64,000 nt of DNA, from assembly GCA_013398175.1 (NCBI GenBank), contig VZRZ01001990.1, forward strand, positions 62,001 to 126,000. Reading direction: 5' to 3'. The stretch is from Climacteris rufus. Its lineage: Eukaryota; Chordata; Aves; Passeriformes; Climacteridae. This document shows, in pieces, positions 47,601 through 61,812 of the stretch. The position numbers were made by a program, and so were the translations under genes. How positions within the stretch are numbered: the first letter of the stretch is position 1; each line of letters begins with the position of its first letter. The notes under the pieces were generated by a model. The model made no database searches. It saw only the letters and a program-made list of their open reading frames with translations, and was not told the origin of the DNA.

Positions 47601-50600
47601 TCAATCAGTCCTATTAAGCTGAAGTACTCAAGAATGAATGGTTGGATGTTTCAAGAACAGCACTGGCACTTCTGTATCTGAGTAAATTTAGTTATAACTT
47701 AGTTTTTCTGGAGTTAGAATTCTCCATTTGTTCTTATTACATATGGAAAAACTGAAGTTTACATATGGAAATACTGAAGTGTATTCTCAGTTTAAAACAT
47801 CACCCTTGCTACTGCTACGACAGATGAAAATTGTACTTGCTTGCATAGTACACAGGAAATCTCTGGCATCAGGGAGATTGTGTGGAAGGGAAGAAAAATA
47901 CTGAAAGTCTCCAAGATGGCAGAAATTTGTAAGACAAGAAAACCATGTCTCTTTAAGATGCTTTCTGTGAAAGCTCAGAAAACTCCTTCTCAAATTAATT
48001 TTGCACACTTCCAGAGGCCACTAATGGATGTGAACACTGATGTTTTTTCTGGCAGCTGCAAATAGAGGATCATGCATGAAGTCTTACTGGAGCCAGCTGT
48101 GGGCCATGTGGTTTAGCTGAGCAATTGAAATACCTGAATAATGCACTCAGTGCGACGTGTACAATTACTGTATCTTCTTACCACCTCATAATCTTGAGGC
48201 TTTCCAACAATAGGACCTCTGTTCTGGCTTCTGAACACAGCCAAAGAGCAGCAATTCATTAAAAGACTTGTTAAGTTGACTAGAATAATTTCAGTGTTGC
48301 GGAATGGCTTTCACACTAAGAAATCAATGAAGCCTTTCTAAATATCCATAAATCACCTTGAAATATTTCTTAATAATTTAAACTCCTGCCCAACACTAAG
48401 GAAGTCAGTAACATTAAACAGACATGGTTGTAAGACAGAGCTCAGCAAAGGACACCAGCCGAGGGGGAGATTTAGGAAGAGCAACAGAGGTCTGAGTAGG
48501 GCTCACAAGCAAAGCAGTCCATGGTGGCCCTGGGACACTTACAGCAGAAAATCTCCTGCAGAAATAATTTTTAAAAGACCACTTGAAATTTTACCAGTAG
48601 AGGGAAACAGAGCACCTCAGCTGCAACTTGCTCAGAGATGCAGGGCTGTCACTGGCATCTCTTCATCTAATGCCTTTTATCAATGTACTTAGCTCTTTCA
48701 ATGATAATTGGAAAGAATTGTTCTGTAACTTTACATGATTTCTTAAGACTCTCCATTTCTGTATGACTTTGGCTGAGGGATAGTTTAGGTAACAGAAAAT
48801 TAATTATATGTTGTTTTCGTAAACATAAAATATGCACCCCTTGTTTAAAAAAAAAAGAAAACAAACAACACTCAAACCCAGAAAAAATGCTCTGTTCCAC
48901 AGTAATACCTGATAGCACTACTAATGATGTTTTACTTAATTGATCTCTACTGCTCACCACCCATCATGAGTATGAAGCCTACAGAGAAAATCATCTTAAG
49001 CAAACCATTAGTTTTCTTTACAAATGTCTAAGTTTAAAAAAACGCAGTATATATTGTCTATTCTGTCTTTTTTAACTTTGCATTTAAAACTGTTTTGATA
49101 AAAAAAAAACAAAAACAAAAACAAAAAAACCCCAGAGTTCACCTGCTTCTACCTGTCCCAGTATGAGTGTGTTTTGTTGATCATCTGGGTTGCAGTGATG
49201 TGTCCCTCTCTAATGCTATTGTCATTTGCTGGAAGTTGCCATGAATGCTGACTGCTTGACCTGAAGTTATTTTACACACGTTTTGCCACCTATTTTTCCC
49301 ATGCTATTTCCTATTAAACAAGCAACAATTCAGATTTGGAGATCCAAATAAAGCATAAAATACACTTCATATTTCACTAAACTGATCTACATTTGAAGTA
49401 GTTATTAACTGGAAGATGTACCTTCATATGACAATAAGCTACAACTAATAAATACATTGCAATGGCCAAGTGAAAACCACCTTCGCATCCGTATCTCTCT
49501 AAATGTTGTCATGCCCTTCTCTAAGTGCTTTCAGCTTGTAAATTATTCAGATGGAAACGTTATGCTGCATATGATCCCACGGAAGAGCTGTGAAATGAAG
49601 AGTGGTGCACAGGGATGGAGGGAAAGCGTGTAGAAGAGATTCTGCAAGTAGCTTTTTCTGTTCCTCAAAATCCCAAATCTGGGAGGACTTCTGATGTCTG
49701 CAGAAATTGCTCTCCTGTTCCTTACTTGATAGGGAGCACTGTCCTCACCCTGTCCTGCCATTACATTTGCTGAAACATTGTAGCAGCAGACAAATAGAGT
49801 TCATAGCAGGTGCTGATGGGGTTTTGTGCTATTTGGTTAACTTCGTAACACTAACAAGTTTAATACTGGACCAGTTTTCTTCTCCCTTACTTTGTCCCTA
49901 CTGTCTTGCCTTGAGTTCATTTTGTAAGCTGTTTGTAGCACCTAAGGCAGTGGAGTAATACAGACTGTCAAAGACAAAGTAAAACTCCCGGTACTACTCA
50001 GTTGTGTTTACAGCTGTCTCTGGAAACTGGTTTCTGTATGGACATGACACAAATTCCAGTCTATGTGGCAAGAGCTGAGGACTCCAGGCTTTTTGGCCTG
50101 CTTGTAGTTTTATGCATGCATTTCATGCTAACAACTCAATGTGGCAGTCACGTACAGCCTTCGTCCGCCTCCTCCCCCACTGCTGGTGTGTGAGGAGAAA
50201 TAATTCTCACTCTGTGGCTGCAAAAGATAACAAAAAAATCCCTGTAATGTATGAGCCAGGTAACCCCTCAGTGAATCAATCTCGGCTGTGCTGACCAGCC
50301 ATGACACTGTGCTACAGGATGATCTCACATATGACCTGGAATATGGACCATAGCTCCATAGAACCATTTTTTAAGGATGCTCATGGACATGATTTACAGG
50401 AGGCAGGGATTGTAAGTGTTCTGCTAGTTGTAATCTCTGTTCAAGAGTGTATCAGTGAAGTTTGGATTTTTTTTCTGCATGCTGGAGCCTGGATGAGACA
50501 ATCTGTTTTCTGATTATAGGAATTGGAGCTACATGCATATCGTTCTCAGTTACACAGTGTGTTTGATTACTAACATTTTAGAAATCACCGACTCTTCTTC

Positions 50601-51010
50601 AGGCAAAAGTGATTCTTTTCTGCAATCTCACAGCATGAGCATTGTTGTCACCTGAAAATGAATTTTTTAAGATTGTGTTTTATATCACTTTTCTCTTCTT
50701 CCCCTAATTTAGTTTTCACCTGTGTTTTTCATAGATGCAGCCAAAGTACATGCTGGTAAGCACCAACCAGGGCATCATACTTGTGCGTTCAATATTAACA
50801 TGTTCCTGTTGATAGTAGCTGCTGTGACAGGTGGGAGCCCTGACTCTGGAGCAGGTTCCCACTGAGCTATTGACTCCACAAACTCAGAAGTGATGAGCCA
50901 CGCCGTGGGAGTTTACAGCTGAAGTGCATGTAATAGATACATATCAAATACATGAGTACAGAAAAGTCTATGTAACACAGTAAAGGAGGGAATACAAATT
51001 TAAAAATCTT
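44625..51010. other. Intergenic DNA without recognisable gene
   Basis: AT-rich with no supported exon. Minor items: an imperfect 20-bp tandem duplication (47739-47758 and 47761-47780), a CAAT tetramer run near 47589, and an A-rich (AAAAAC)n stretch near 49103-49129. Confidence 0.4.
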
Positions 51011-51017
51011 TGTGAAT

Positions 51018-51320
51018 ATAGAATCTTAGAATGGCTTGGTTTGGAAGGGACCTTAAAGATCATCTAGTTCCAACCCCCCTGCCATGGCAATGACACCTTT
51101 CACTAGACTGTGTTGCTCAGAGCTCCATCCAACTTGGCCTGGAACACTTCAAGGGATGGGGCATCCACAACTTCTCTGTGAAACCTGTTCTAGTGACTCA
51201 CTACCCTCACAGGAAATAACCACTTCCTAACATCTAATCTAAACTTACTCTCTTTCAGCTTGGAACCATTCCCCCTTGTCTTGTCACTACATGCTCCCGT
51301 GAACAGTCTCTCCTGGTAAA
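51018..51320 (-). mobile_element. CR1 3' fragment
   Basis: The plus strand begins 'AGAATCTTAGAATGGCTTGG' and continues 'GGACCTTAAAGATCATCTAG' and 'CCAACTTGGCCTGGAACACT', the reverse complement of the CR1 3' end. It fades out after 'CTCTCCTGGTAAAC', the 5' truncation point. Confidence 0.9.
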
Positions 51321-51324
51321 CGTA

Positions 51325-53400
51325 CCAGAGAGTACAAGTGCTCAGCATCACTTCAAGCCTGCAAAGAGCTTCTGGAAAGGAAATGTGTGATGAGCACTGC
51401 ACTGTGAATCTCTCAACTTCTAAATGTCTCTTCTGTGAATAGGACTTGGCAAAGAGGAGCCAGACAGCCAGACACAGAGCTGTCACTAGCAGTTTGGGAG
51501 AACCTAATTACCTAGTAATGTGGGACAGAAACATGGGTTTGGCATGCTGAATTACATGGCTGGTTGTTCAGGTAGAAGGTAGAGTATAAACCAAAAACAT
51601 ATCCAAGTGGCTATGCAATGCAAACTTCACATAGTCCTAGCTATTGTCACTGCAATGAGCAGTTCTGAGGCAGAGAAATCAAACCTCTCATTTTCATAGG
51701 ATGAACTTCCCAAAAGGGGGTTTGCTCCTCAGGCAAGCCATTCCCAGACACTCGGCTGTGTCAGCCAGGCCACAGGTCAACAGTGAACCCATCAAGTGTG
51801 GAGCTGAGGTAGAATTTTGTTTTTCCTGGCCAAGTTCAGCCTCCAAGTGATGGAGAAGAAAACACAAGAATGTGTGGATGGGCAGGAGGTAACACTGAGA
51901 AAGAGCAGCTACAGGATTTTCTGAAGAAAAGAAAAGGTAATGGGATGTGAAACCTCTGGCAGCAGATGCAACTAGACAGGCGTAGAATAAACTACTAACT
52001 GGAGGAAATTTTTGTCCATGAATGTTGGCTACTTCATATTCTGAGTCAGGCTGAGTTTCTGAGAGGACACAGTGACATGAACTGCTTCTTGGGGAATGAC
52101 AGTGCTGAGGCTGTGTTCAGGACCTGAGCATGCATGATGTGAATAACAGATTTGCACAAGCCAAATCTCTCTGAATAAAGAAATGCCATCTTTTTCATCA
52201 GCCAATTACTTATCCACTTTCAAGAAAGGAGGATGGGATGAGAAATAGAAAGAATAGCAGCAGATACTGGTATTCTAGGGCAGAATTAGAATTATGTCTG
52301 CTACTCAGAAGGCAAAATTCTTAATATAAATACTAAGTATTGCACACTCTTATTATGATGGCTGCATGAATAGGCATTGCTGTGTTGGTGTGGGGGCCCT
52401 GCCTTGTCAACTATTGGCTTTGACACAGTCAGGGTACGCAACAAAGTGAGGTAAGGAAGCCAGCAACTGGCTGGGTGTCAGCAAGAGAAGGAGCCAAGGC
52501 TGGGATTGTTGTAACTTGAGGTTAGAATAAAGATGAAGTCAAATCTGGCTGGGGTCTTCCACTGCAGGGGGGATTCCTCTCCCTTCCCATGCTCTGGGAG
52601 TCATGAACCCAGTGTTCACCCCTTTATTCTCCTCTCCTTTGCAAATGATAAAGACAAAAAGGACAAGCTTCTGGGGAAACCAGACAGAGATACCCCTAAC
52701 AGAAGCAGCAGCTGGAGCTATCTGGGCCTGAACTTGTAGTCACTTGCAGATGCCTGTACAATCCCAATGGGACTGCCTTTGGAAGGGGAGCAGAGATGAG
52801 CAAATTTGCATCACTTCCAGTATTCCCCTCTTAATTCCTGCTCTCCTCAAACCCCTTCCCCAAGGTTTTCTGTGCAGAATACAAAAATATCTGCTCTGGC
52901 CAGCCCTTTTGCTGCTTTCATCCTGCTGTCTCTCCTGTAGGATCTGTTTCAGTGGACTCAGTAGGCCCCAGTGCCTGTTTCAGCAGTGGGATCCTGGCTC
53001 TAGGCCATTTGTACAGTGTTACTAATGTGAGAGCATGGCTCTGGATCGATCCCTGCTAATGCCACCAACAGTATGTGCACTGATAATGAAGCAAAGTGCT
53101 GCTCTGCCCTATCACTTACCATCTCAGGATCTTGTTAATTACTACTTCTCAGGGAGCTTATTTATGCAGTAAATTATTGATGAAAGCAGCTCTGTGAAAA
53201 TCTGAAACTGTTGTGTATCATTCTGACAAATGAATAACAGTGCATGGAGCACTTGCAGCAAACACCATGTCTCCCTGATCTGAAGAAAGGGAAAGGAAAA
53301 CAGACAAAAGCATTTTCCTTGGATGACTGCAAAGGTAGAAAAAATATTTTGTTTCTCTATAATCGTATTTTATTTTATTAGGAACTACATACATATGTGA
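51325..53400. other. Intergenic DNA without recognisable gene
   Basis: No supported exon, RNA gene or named repeat. Confidence 0.4.
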
Positions 53401-53404
53401 CTGA

Positions 53405-53580
53405 GCACTGGAACAGATTACCCAGAGAGGTTGTGAATTCTCCCTCACTGGAGGTGTTCAAGAACCATCTGGACACAATCCTGTGCCATGTGCTCTAGGA
53501 TAACCCTACCTGAGCAGGGAGGTTGGACCAGATGATCCACTATAGTCCCTTCCAACATCACCCATTCTGTGTTTTTGTGA
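53405..53580 (+). mobile_element. CR1 3' fragment
   Basis: 'CACTGGAACAGATTACCCAG', 'CTGGAGGTGTTCAAGAACC', 'GGTTGGACCAGATGATCC' and 'CCCTTCCAACATCACCCATT' are in the normal CR1 order, ending in a worn ATTCTGTGTTTTTGTGA tail. Confidence 0.9.
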
Positions 53581-53589
53581 GCATAGTGA

Positions 53590-56500
53590 GTTTACAGCAG
53601 CTCTCAGGAGACACTTAGCTTGAAATGAGGAGACAGCAGTGGATTAAATATAGGATACTCCCTTCAAATCATTGAATCCTCATGGTCTTATTTAGGGAGT
53701 ATGTATAAATGGGATCTTGCTTGCATAAATATGGTAAATTTATTTAGGAAATTAATCTGAGAAGCAAAGAAGTGTCTGCTGATTAATTCAGACTTGACCC
53801 TTCTAGAAGCACTCACTCCAGGCACTTGGGCAATGCCCTGCACAGTGTCACTGTGAGCATGACTGACAGCACCCTGGGTGACTTTTGTCTTCAACACTTG
53901 CTTTCTTCTGTTACTTTGCAGCTTTGGACAACAATTGACTATTGAAGAATTTCAGGGGCTGAATTCTGCATTTCAGGTATGGGTTTGCCAGGAAAATTAT
54001 CTCTATTAGAGCATGGGAACAAATGCCCAAAGAGGGCCAAGGAAGGAAGGAGACAGTGTCTGTCAGAAGGGAAAGTTCCTTTCTGCTGGAGGGGGAAACC
54101 TGGCACCTGCCTAGAAAGGCAGCTGTAGGTCGGGCAGCCTACACAAAGGGAGGCTGCAGTACTGCAAAAGAGGCAGTGCTGTTCCTTTGCTCACCCTCCA
54201 AACTGTTTGTAATCAGGCAGCTCAATACATCCCTTCTCCTGCTACCCTCCATGAGGTGAGAGGCTGGAGTTGTGCTGGGAGGTTCCCACATGGCTGTGGG
54301 TGGTGGAGAGCAGGGGTGATTGAGACCTCTGCCTGTGCTCCCAGCTATGCTCCAGCTCAGGATGCTGATTCTAGCATGGGAATTTTGGCAGTAATGAAAA
54401 GAACAGGTTTTTAGGTTGGCAAATTGCTTGCTGTGGAATCCTGGCATAGTGCTGTGACCCTTTAAATAATACATAGACAGCCCTGGTTTCTAGATGACCT
54501 GACGTGATCCCGCCTCTCGAAACTTGCCCACAGTGTCATGGCTCAGTCTGCCCTGATGGCCGTGAGGGACAGCAAAGACAGGAGGAGACAAGGGCTGTCT
54601 GAGGAGGTGACACGGGTCAGGCAGAGGGCAGGACTGTGGGAAGAGGACACGGTGATCACTCAGTTTCTCCAATTTTTCCATGGAAATTGCTCTGTGGGCT
54701 GGACTCTGCAACAGGCTGAGCCTCAGGAAGGAGAAGAAAGTGGAAATGAGGACCTGAGCAGGGAAAAAGCGGAACAGAGAGATCAGGGAAAGGAGCAAGC
54801 CCAAGGAGCCAGGGAGGAGGAAGAGTCAGAAGCGAGGGAAGATAAGCAAGAAGGAAGAAAATCACCCCAAATGAGACAGCAAGATTCAGGAGAGTGCAAA
54901 AATGTGAACAAGTTGGCCACTTTCAGATTAGAGTATCCTGTCAAGGACATTTGCACATTTTCAAAGTGGGGTGGGGACTGGTCTGCACTTCCAGGTGCTT
55001 GGGGACATGACTTACCTGTGAGCCATGGCTTGAAAGCTGCTCTCCTCCTACACTTCACAAGCCCTAGGAGGGGCTTTTCTGGGTATCCAGAAAAAAACTT
55101 GTCCCACTGTTGTACATAAAAGATCCGTAATTTAACCTGATCCATGACATTTTTAAAGCACTTTTCCATACTTATATAGATTTTTCATAAGCTGCAATCT
55201 ATGATTTTCTCAACAATGTATTTCTAAGGAGCCTGAAATTCCCATAATTTGTTTTGTACTGCAGAAAAAGCCCTGGGCTTCTTTCCTGGCTTTGGTTTTC
55301 CTTCATTATTAAACAATAATTATAACACTGTATCCAGATGTCTACAGAGTAGCTAAACAGGTTTTCATTTTATTTAATAGTATAGCCAGGCTGCAAAAAG
55401 CAGAAGGAATTTAAGTCCAGTAGCCATGACTTGTTGGAGTCAGGTGAGAGGATCCTTCCCAATGTCCTAAGCTAGTGCAAACCTGGATTTTATCAACTAC
55501 TGGAATAATGAACTCATGGTGGATTTAAGAAAATAAATGTATTTCTAGAGACAATTGTCCAGAAGTGTAGGCTCGCATTAATACACTCAGTAATTAATGA
55601 TCCATAAGCAAACCCAAAATAACCTTTCTCAGAAATGTGTCTGCCACTCTTAGAAGCTGGAAAAAAAAGGTCTATAGATCAATGCATGTGAATAAGTTCA
55701 AGTGGATAAAAAAGAAGTGCATGAATCCACATAGCACAGCCTATGAACTACAATTTTTAAAAGCCCCAAAAGCAGGACTGGTTTTTGCTAAAGCATAACT
55801 CTGTTCTGTAGACCTAATCCTGCAGACAGGAGATCCTTCAACAGCCCTGTACTGTTGCTACACTGAATATCCCAGAATATTCTGAAATCTAGAATATTAG
55901 AAATTTAAAAATATGTAGTATGGAACAGCTGTATTTTAAACATACAGTTTCTCCCCATGTCCAGAGTGATAACATTTTTATGGTTATGGAATGTGGGAGG
56001 GTGAGCTCTTTGCCTGAAGTAAAAACTGTAGGACAACTCTGCAAACAGAACTAAACAACATTTAGGCCACATTCATATTTACTTGGTCATGACAGATATG
56101 ACATTTTAATGTAAAACGGGCCATCATTGGATTAATCTGATCTGTATTCTTCTGAAATAGAAGTTATTCTTTAAATTCTGATAATTATCTGGAAATCAAC
56201 ATGGAAACAAAGACTGCAAAACCCTATTATTTCCAGCTGAGTGAAAATCTGCCATGAAAATAAAGCATTCTAATTTAATTACTCTACACATAATATGTCT
56301 GTCTCAAAGTTGTGTCATACACACATCTCAGAGTCATAGGCAAGTTGAAAATTTTTAATGGAAAAGTCTGCTTTGAAACAGGAAGGATTCAATGTGTATG
56401 TGCATGTGGACAGTTTTGGGGTCTTTAATTTGTTTTTTCTCACTTGGAGGACAAGTCTTTCAGACAAAAACAGGAATAAGAACTGTAGCCTCACAAGTTT

Positions 56501-59500
56501 ATAAATAGGGTTTTATTTAAGGTTTACGGTATATTAAAGGCAGGAAGTATAAAATGAGACTCAAATTTCACATTACAATTCTTCTGTAATATGCAATTTT
56601 TCATTCTATTGTAGCCAATAGAATTTGTATGAATTGAGCAAGGTATTAGAAAAATTATCCTAGTACCCTAATCCTGCTCAGACTGACTCAAAGGCAGGAT
56701 CCACATCACTGTCCCTGCTTCTTTCCTTGTGCAACAATAAGCACTTGCTGGACACTTTTCCAAAAACCACAGGAGCCTCACCACAGCACTCCCAAATGCG
56801 GCCATATGTTGTGAAGACCTGAGGCAAGGGTCAGCCCCACCATCAGAAAAGGGCTTTCTGGAATGATTGATTTGTCCGTACTTTAGGTGACGAGCAAGGC
56901 ACTCGTCCCAGGTGGGATTTGATGGTTCTTCACTCTCCACAGCATTTAACAGGATGCTACTGCACTGCGCTCAGTCTGGTGGGGGTCACGTATTATTTGC
57001 CTTCCCTCTTTGCAAGGTGCCTGGGGTGTCTCCTCAGAGGCAGGAGAGGGCAGCCACACATCGAGACCAGGCGTGACAGCAGCAGCTCGTCTACTGCTGG
57101 AGCGTGGGGGCAGCAACTCCTCACGTGCTTTTTGGAAGACTGTCAAGGAGCAGCCTAAGTGGGTGTTGAATTTCACTGTTTCACAGTATAACAAACTCCT
57201 TCTGGGAAGAGAGCGAGTGATTCATGCTTGCACAGTTGGACCCCTCTGGCCTTGACATCACTTCAAATCTCATGTGGTATTTCTCCACAATATGCTGCTG
57301 GATGTATGAAGCTATACTGTTAAATAGGTCACTTTGTCTCTCTTCATTATAATCTTATCACTCTACTCACTTTATGTGCTTGGGTGTTTATTGGGCTTGA
57401 AGTCAGACATAAATGGTATTGTATGGGTGCGTCCTGCCCTTGGTGGTGAGTGAGTGTGAAATGCAGCTAATGCCTTCTGAGGACCTGCCTCCAAAATATT
57501 TGGCACTAAGACATGTGTAGCACAAATGGGAGATGACACTGATTGACAATGCCATGAAGTTACCAGCTTAGCCAGTTTCCTCATGTCTAGCCATTCTCTG
57601 CTTTACACTAGGCTTGGAGGAAAATGTGTTATATATCCCAAAGAAAGGCATTTTGCCTTCTGCTGCAGAAGTTGGAGGCCATTTCCCTGAGCAGAGCACT
57701 GGGTAAGCTAGTTTACTTTCAAGTGATAAAAAGCAGGGTTGGACCCAATGTGAGAAAATGTCCCTGTTAATTATTGTGTGGTGTACCAAACAGCCTGCTG
57801 TTGCAATAAAATATTTATAACTAATCATTTTGTTAAATGAAACATGTACTTTATGGCACCTTTTATAATTAACAAGCCATGTTCCAGCTAATTTTGTACA
57901 TGATGTTTCACAGTTTATTACCAGGTACTATGAGGATACTTAATAAGCACCTACAAATAACTGCCCATATTAAGATGTAGTACTGCAAACAGAAACAATT
58001 AAGCTCCTGGGAAGCTTAGTGTTATTTGTTTGTAAACAAGTATAAGGGTAGGACCTTTGCCAAACAAAAGATTGGGTTAGTGGGGTGATAAAGCAATAAA
58101 CCTTGCAAAGCGTGAACACATTACTGTGGAACTACAGTCATGGAGTAATGAAGATGTTTTAGCAGAGACTTTAATGAAGCTGGATTTTGCTGACAAATAG
58201 TGTTTAAAGATACTGGTATGGTTAATCTGTGTTTAATGATGCATTAGATGTCCTGAGTTCTGGGATCAACACTGTAATAATGGCTTGTGATCTCAGTAGG
58301 GCATTCTCAGTGGACTATGGTCACATTAACTTATTCAACATTTACCATTAAGTTGTATAATTTGCAGATTAGAGACTACAGCAAGAGGTTTGAGGGGTTT
58401 GTGCTGAAATGATACCTTGAGCAATGGCCATTCATGTTGTCCTCTGCAAGTCAGGGGCTGTAGATACAAGGAACCCTGAAAGATTCATTCTAATGAAACC
58501 AGAGAGCAGAGATGTTGCAGACATCACTGACTTGACCACAGTAATGCAAAGTTAAGTCATGTTCTAAATTTCCCTGCTGTGGAAGCACAGGACAGCTACT
58601 GCCACCATTTTCCTTGGCCGTCTGGCAGGACAAACTTGGTCAGGATGGAATTACTCACAGTGCTTCATCTTGTAGTCAAAAGCTAGAGTAGGCTTAAAAC
58701 AACTAAACTTCAATATTTTCCTATTGCAGATGTGGTCTGAGGAGACAGCTCCAAATGCTTACTGAAGCATCCCCTGAAGAGGAATTATCCCTTGATTAGA
58801 GCCAACAAAACAGGTGTCTTACTCCTGTTATTCCCTGTGTGGCAGAACTAGCAGGATGTACAGCACTCAGGCTGAGCAAGAGGGGGAGGAAGCCTGGTCT
58901 GGTGCGCCTCAGCAAGCCTTCCTCCATCAATGCTTCCTAGCACAAACACCAGCTCTTCCTGGGGAGATATGAGGTGGGAATTTCTCCTCTGATAATCACA
59001 GATGCCCTTCATCTCCCCCAGTCAACTTGTGCTGGCCCAGTTGGCCATGCAGCCCCCATGGCAGGGGAACAAGGCACCTCACACCAAGGGAGCACCACTG
59101 CCACATGGGTCAAGCCAAGGGAGAACCAAGGGCTCTGCATACTCACTGCCAGGGACGTGCCATAGCTTGGGCCCCACCACTGCAGGACTAGGCCTTCCTG
59201 GGAATTAACCAGAAATGTGGCATTTTCTGCCTTGCTTTGAATGCAAAAGGCTGGGGCTGGCTCTTCTGGTTATTTGGAAACTGGCAATTCTCACATATTT
59301 TCAATTTTTATTGGTGGTCTGGGTTCCATCTGTGCAAATTGCTGAGAAGTTTTGCCAAGCCAATGTGTGCCTCCAGCTCTCACTGGCTTAATCGCTGGTC
59401 CTTTGGTAACCAAGATCTACAACGTGAATTAACCATCTGCGAAACACTGCCCCACTCCCTTTGTGCCAAATCCCCACATTATTTGAGATGAGGGACTAGG

Positions 59501-60885
59501 GGGCAAAACAAGTCTACATACACGACTTTCTTGCAAAACATTTCCTGGCTGTTTCTTTTCTTGGAGGCTGTGTCAATATTGGGCTCACGTTCTATGCAGA
59601 GGTAAGCATTTGTGTTTCAAACACAGTGCAAAGCCAGGTGAAAAATTAAGGCCTTTAATGATGCTCATCTTGAATGCTGACAAAATCATTGTGAATTTTC
59701 ACTGCATTTAACTTTCTTCTCTTTGTCCTATCTTACCTTGATCTGTCTGCAGGATAACTGATGTTCCCTGGGCAGTCTTGCTCTGGTTAGGCTTATCTAC
59801 CCCGTTTGGTGGTTTTGATGTTTTTGGAGGAGTTTCTTTGAGTTCTTTGAGTCTAAAACTGGAGGCAGAATAGCTGAAGAGACATGCAACCAGATGAAAA
59901 ATTCCTGGTTTTCTCTTTCACACTGAAGCCAGCAGATGGTGCTTACTGCTTTTGCACATTTCTTGGAGCAACCCTACATTATCCATCAGCTAGTTTATGG
60001 TATTTACCAGGAAACAGCAATAAGGCTCACAGCTACTTGTCACTTTTCAGAGAGCTGAAGGATTGAGTTCTGAAAGCAAAACACATCCCACAATGTTGAG
60101 AGCTTTAGAATTTCAACTCCCTACAATTTTGGATGTTTTCATGAACTGTTTTCTCAAAATGATGCTTTTCTGCTATCACAATAATTGGTGCGGTTTGTGT
60201 TGTTGGTAGTGGTGTTTTTTTCTCTATAAAATTGGAAGGAGGGAGGAAGAGAGCAAGTCATACTATTTTGGATTGGTTTCAAAGTGGAGTTTACAGAATG
60301 GGCTATGCCTCTGGTATGGGGTTGCTGAGGCCCAGGGGAGCCAGTGCAAGTCGAGATGCTCTGCAGGGAATACTGAGCAGCATGTGCTGCCAGGAGGGGT
60401 GCTCTGACACCTCTTCAGCCCAGAGAAAAAGGGTAATAAGCTCTCAGGAAAACATCTTCCCAGCCCATTCCCAGCACTGGTAAAGAAGCACAGTCTATCC
60501 TCATTGTTGAATGAGGAAGGCTGTTGGCTTCCCATGTGTGCTTTGGGAGACTTTTACACCTTGAATATTTTCCCTGAACAGCTACAGCTGTTACCTCTCC
60601 TCTCTGAAAGGTCCAGAGAGATTCAGTTACACGGTTTAAAAAAATATATATAAAATCATAGCTGTTCTGTTATTTGGTGATGGAGAGTGTGAGCAGCAGT
60701 TCTGGACATAAAAGGCTCAGCTACACATTTACTCTCATTTCTCCTGTGCAAAGAGCTTAACTTGCTCTATTTTATTTACCTTTGTGTTTCCTTTCTACAG
60801 ACACAAAACCCAAACAGGGAACTTGCCTGACAGACTGCACCTTCCTGTGAGCATCTTTTATTCAATATTAATCTCATTCTCTTCT
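53590..60885. other. Intergenic DNA without recognisable gene
   Basis: It contains the longest gap-free open frame of the window (54538-55119, plus strand), which I attribute to a purine-rich strand and not to a gene. An AT-rich segment at about 57.82-58.33 kb has homeodomain- and forkhead-like motifs and might be regulatory. Confidence 0.4.
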
Positions 60886-60891
60886 TTGTAG

Positions 60892-60961
60892 CTGAATCAT
60901 TATGTCTACATCAAAGCAGTAATTTCTACTTCCAGCCACAAGTCAAAAGCTTTATTAACAG
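60892..60961 (+). other. Exon-like segment with good splice signals, unknown
   Basis: A 70-nt segment is preceded by a strong pyrimidine tract and acceptor (ATTCTCTTCTTTGTAG) and followed by ACAG|GTAACA. Two of three forward frames are open across it. Such arrangements also arise by chance in AT-rich introns, and I recognise no protein in either frame. Reported only as a place to look for transcript evidence. Confidence 0.15.
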
Positions 60962-61812
60962 GTAACAACTTTACTTATCTTTAAAACCAGTAGGAGTTTC
61001 TTTCAAGATAATGGGTGTCCAAGCAACTCTCCCTGCTTCCAGCCCCACCACAGTGTCTGTCAGTTCTACCTGCATTTCTAGGAGCAGCCTCAGGTTTAAA
61101 GCTTTCATTTGATGATGGAAGCAGAAGCAGTAGTATCTTTTCTGTTTTTTTTTTTTAATGGATTACCTGTTGTACAAGCACAGCTAGGTTTTCTACATGG
61201 AAGGGCAATTTTCAAAGCCATCAAGGCTTATTAGAAAAGTCAGCAACCTGGCAGCTGAGCTAGACTAATTTCCTGACCGCTTTTACCAGTTTTGGCATAT
61301 AAGGCAGGAGAGCAAGATCTTCAGGGAAGTCGTGTTGCTCAGTGCTCTGCTCCTGTAGTCCTCAGGTTTTCTCCAAATGACATTCCCCCCCTCTATCTTC
61401 ATGTTTACACTGGAAACCTGGTGAAATTACAGAAATATTGGTATTTTCCTGAGACTGACAGCTAGTTCTTTTTACCTCACTGGAAATAACGCAAGATGAA
61501 AATCTCTGGTAATTAATATCTTTATGATTTTATCAAATGTGGGTAGTGTGTATTGAAGATTTTCTAAATAATACAGCAGAAGAGTGTGGCTAGGCTTGGG
61601 CAGAGGAATCAGGCAGGGTCTGGTCTGTCATGAATCCTTACTGAGGAACCTGTGGGCTTCTAATACCTGGAATTGATCTCCATGGCACTAACATTAAAAA
61701 AAACCCATTTGGGATAAGATTGGTTTTCTTCTGTGTCCAGGAGTGCTGAGCACCTGTCCTTTAATCTAACAGTCTATTAATGTCTTAAAAAAATTATATT
61801 GGCAGCAAATGA

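Noticed and set aside
54538..55119. 193-codon plus-strand frame, the longest without N, rich in Glu, Gln, Lys and Arg
   Set aside because: The composition follows a purine-rich strand (GAG/GGA/AAG runs), which rarely gives stop codons. There is no recognisable domain, no supporting promoter or splice context, and the C-terminal third is of random composition.
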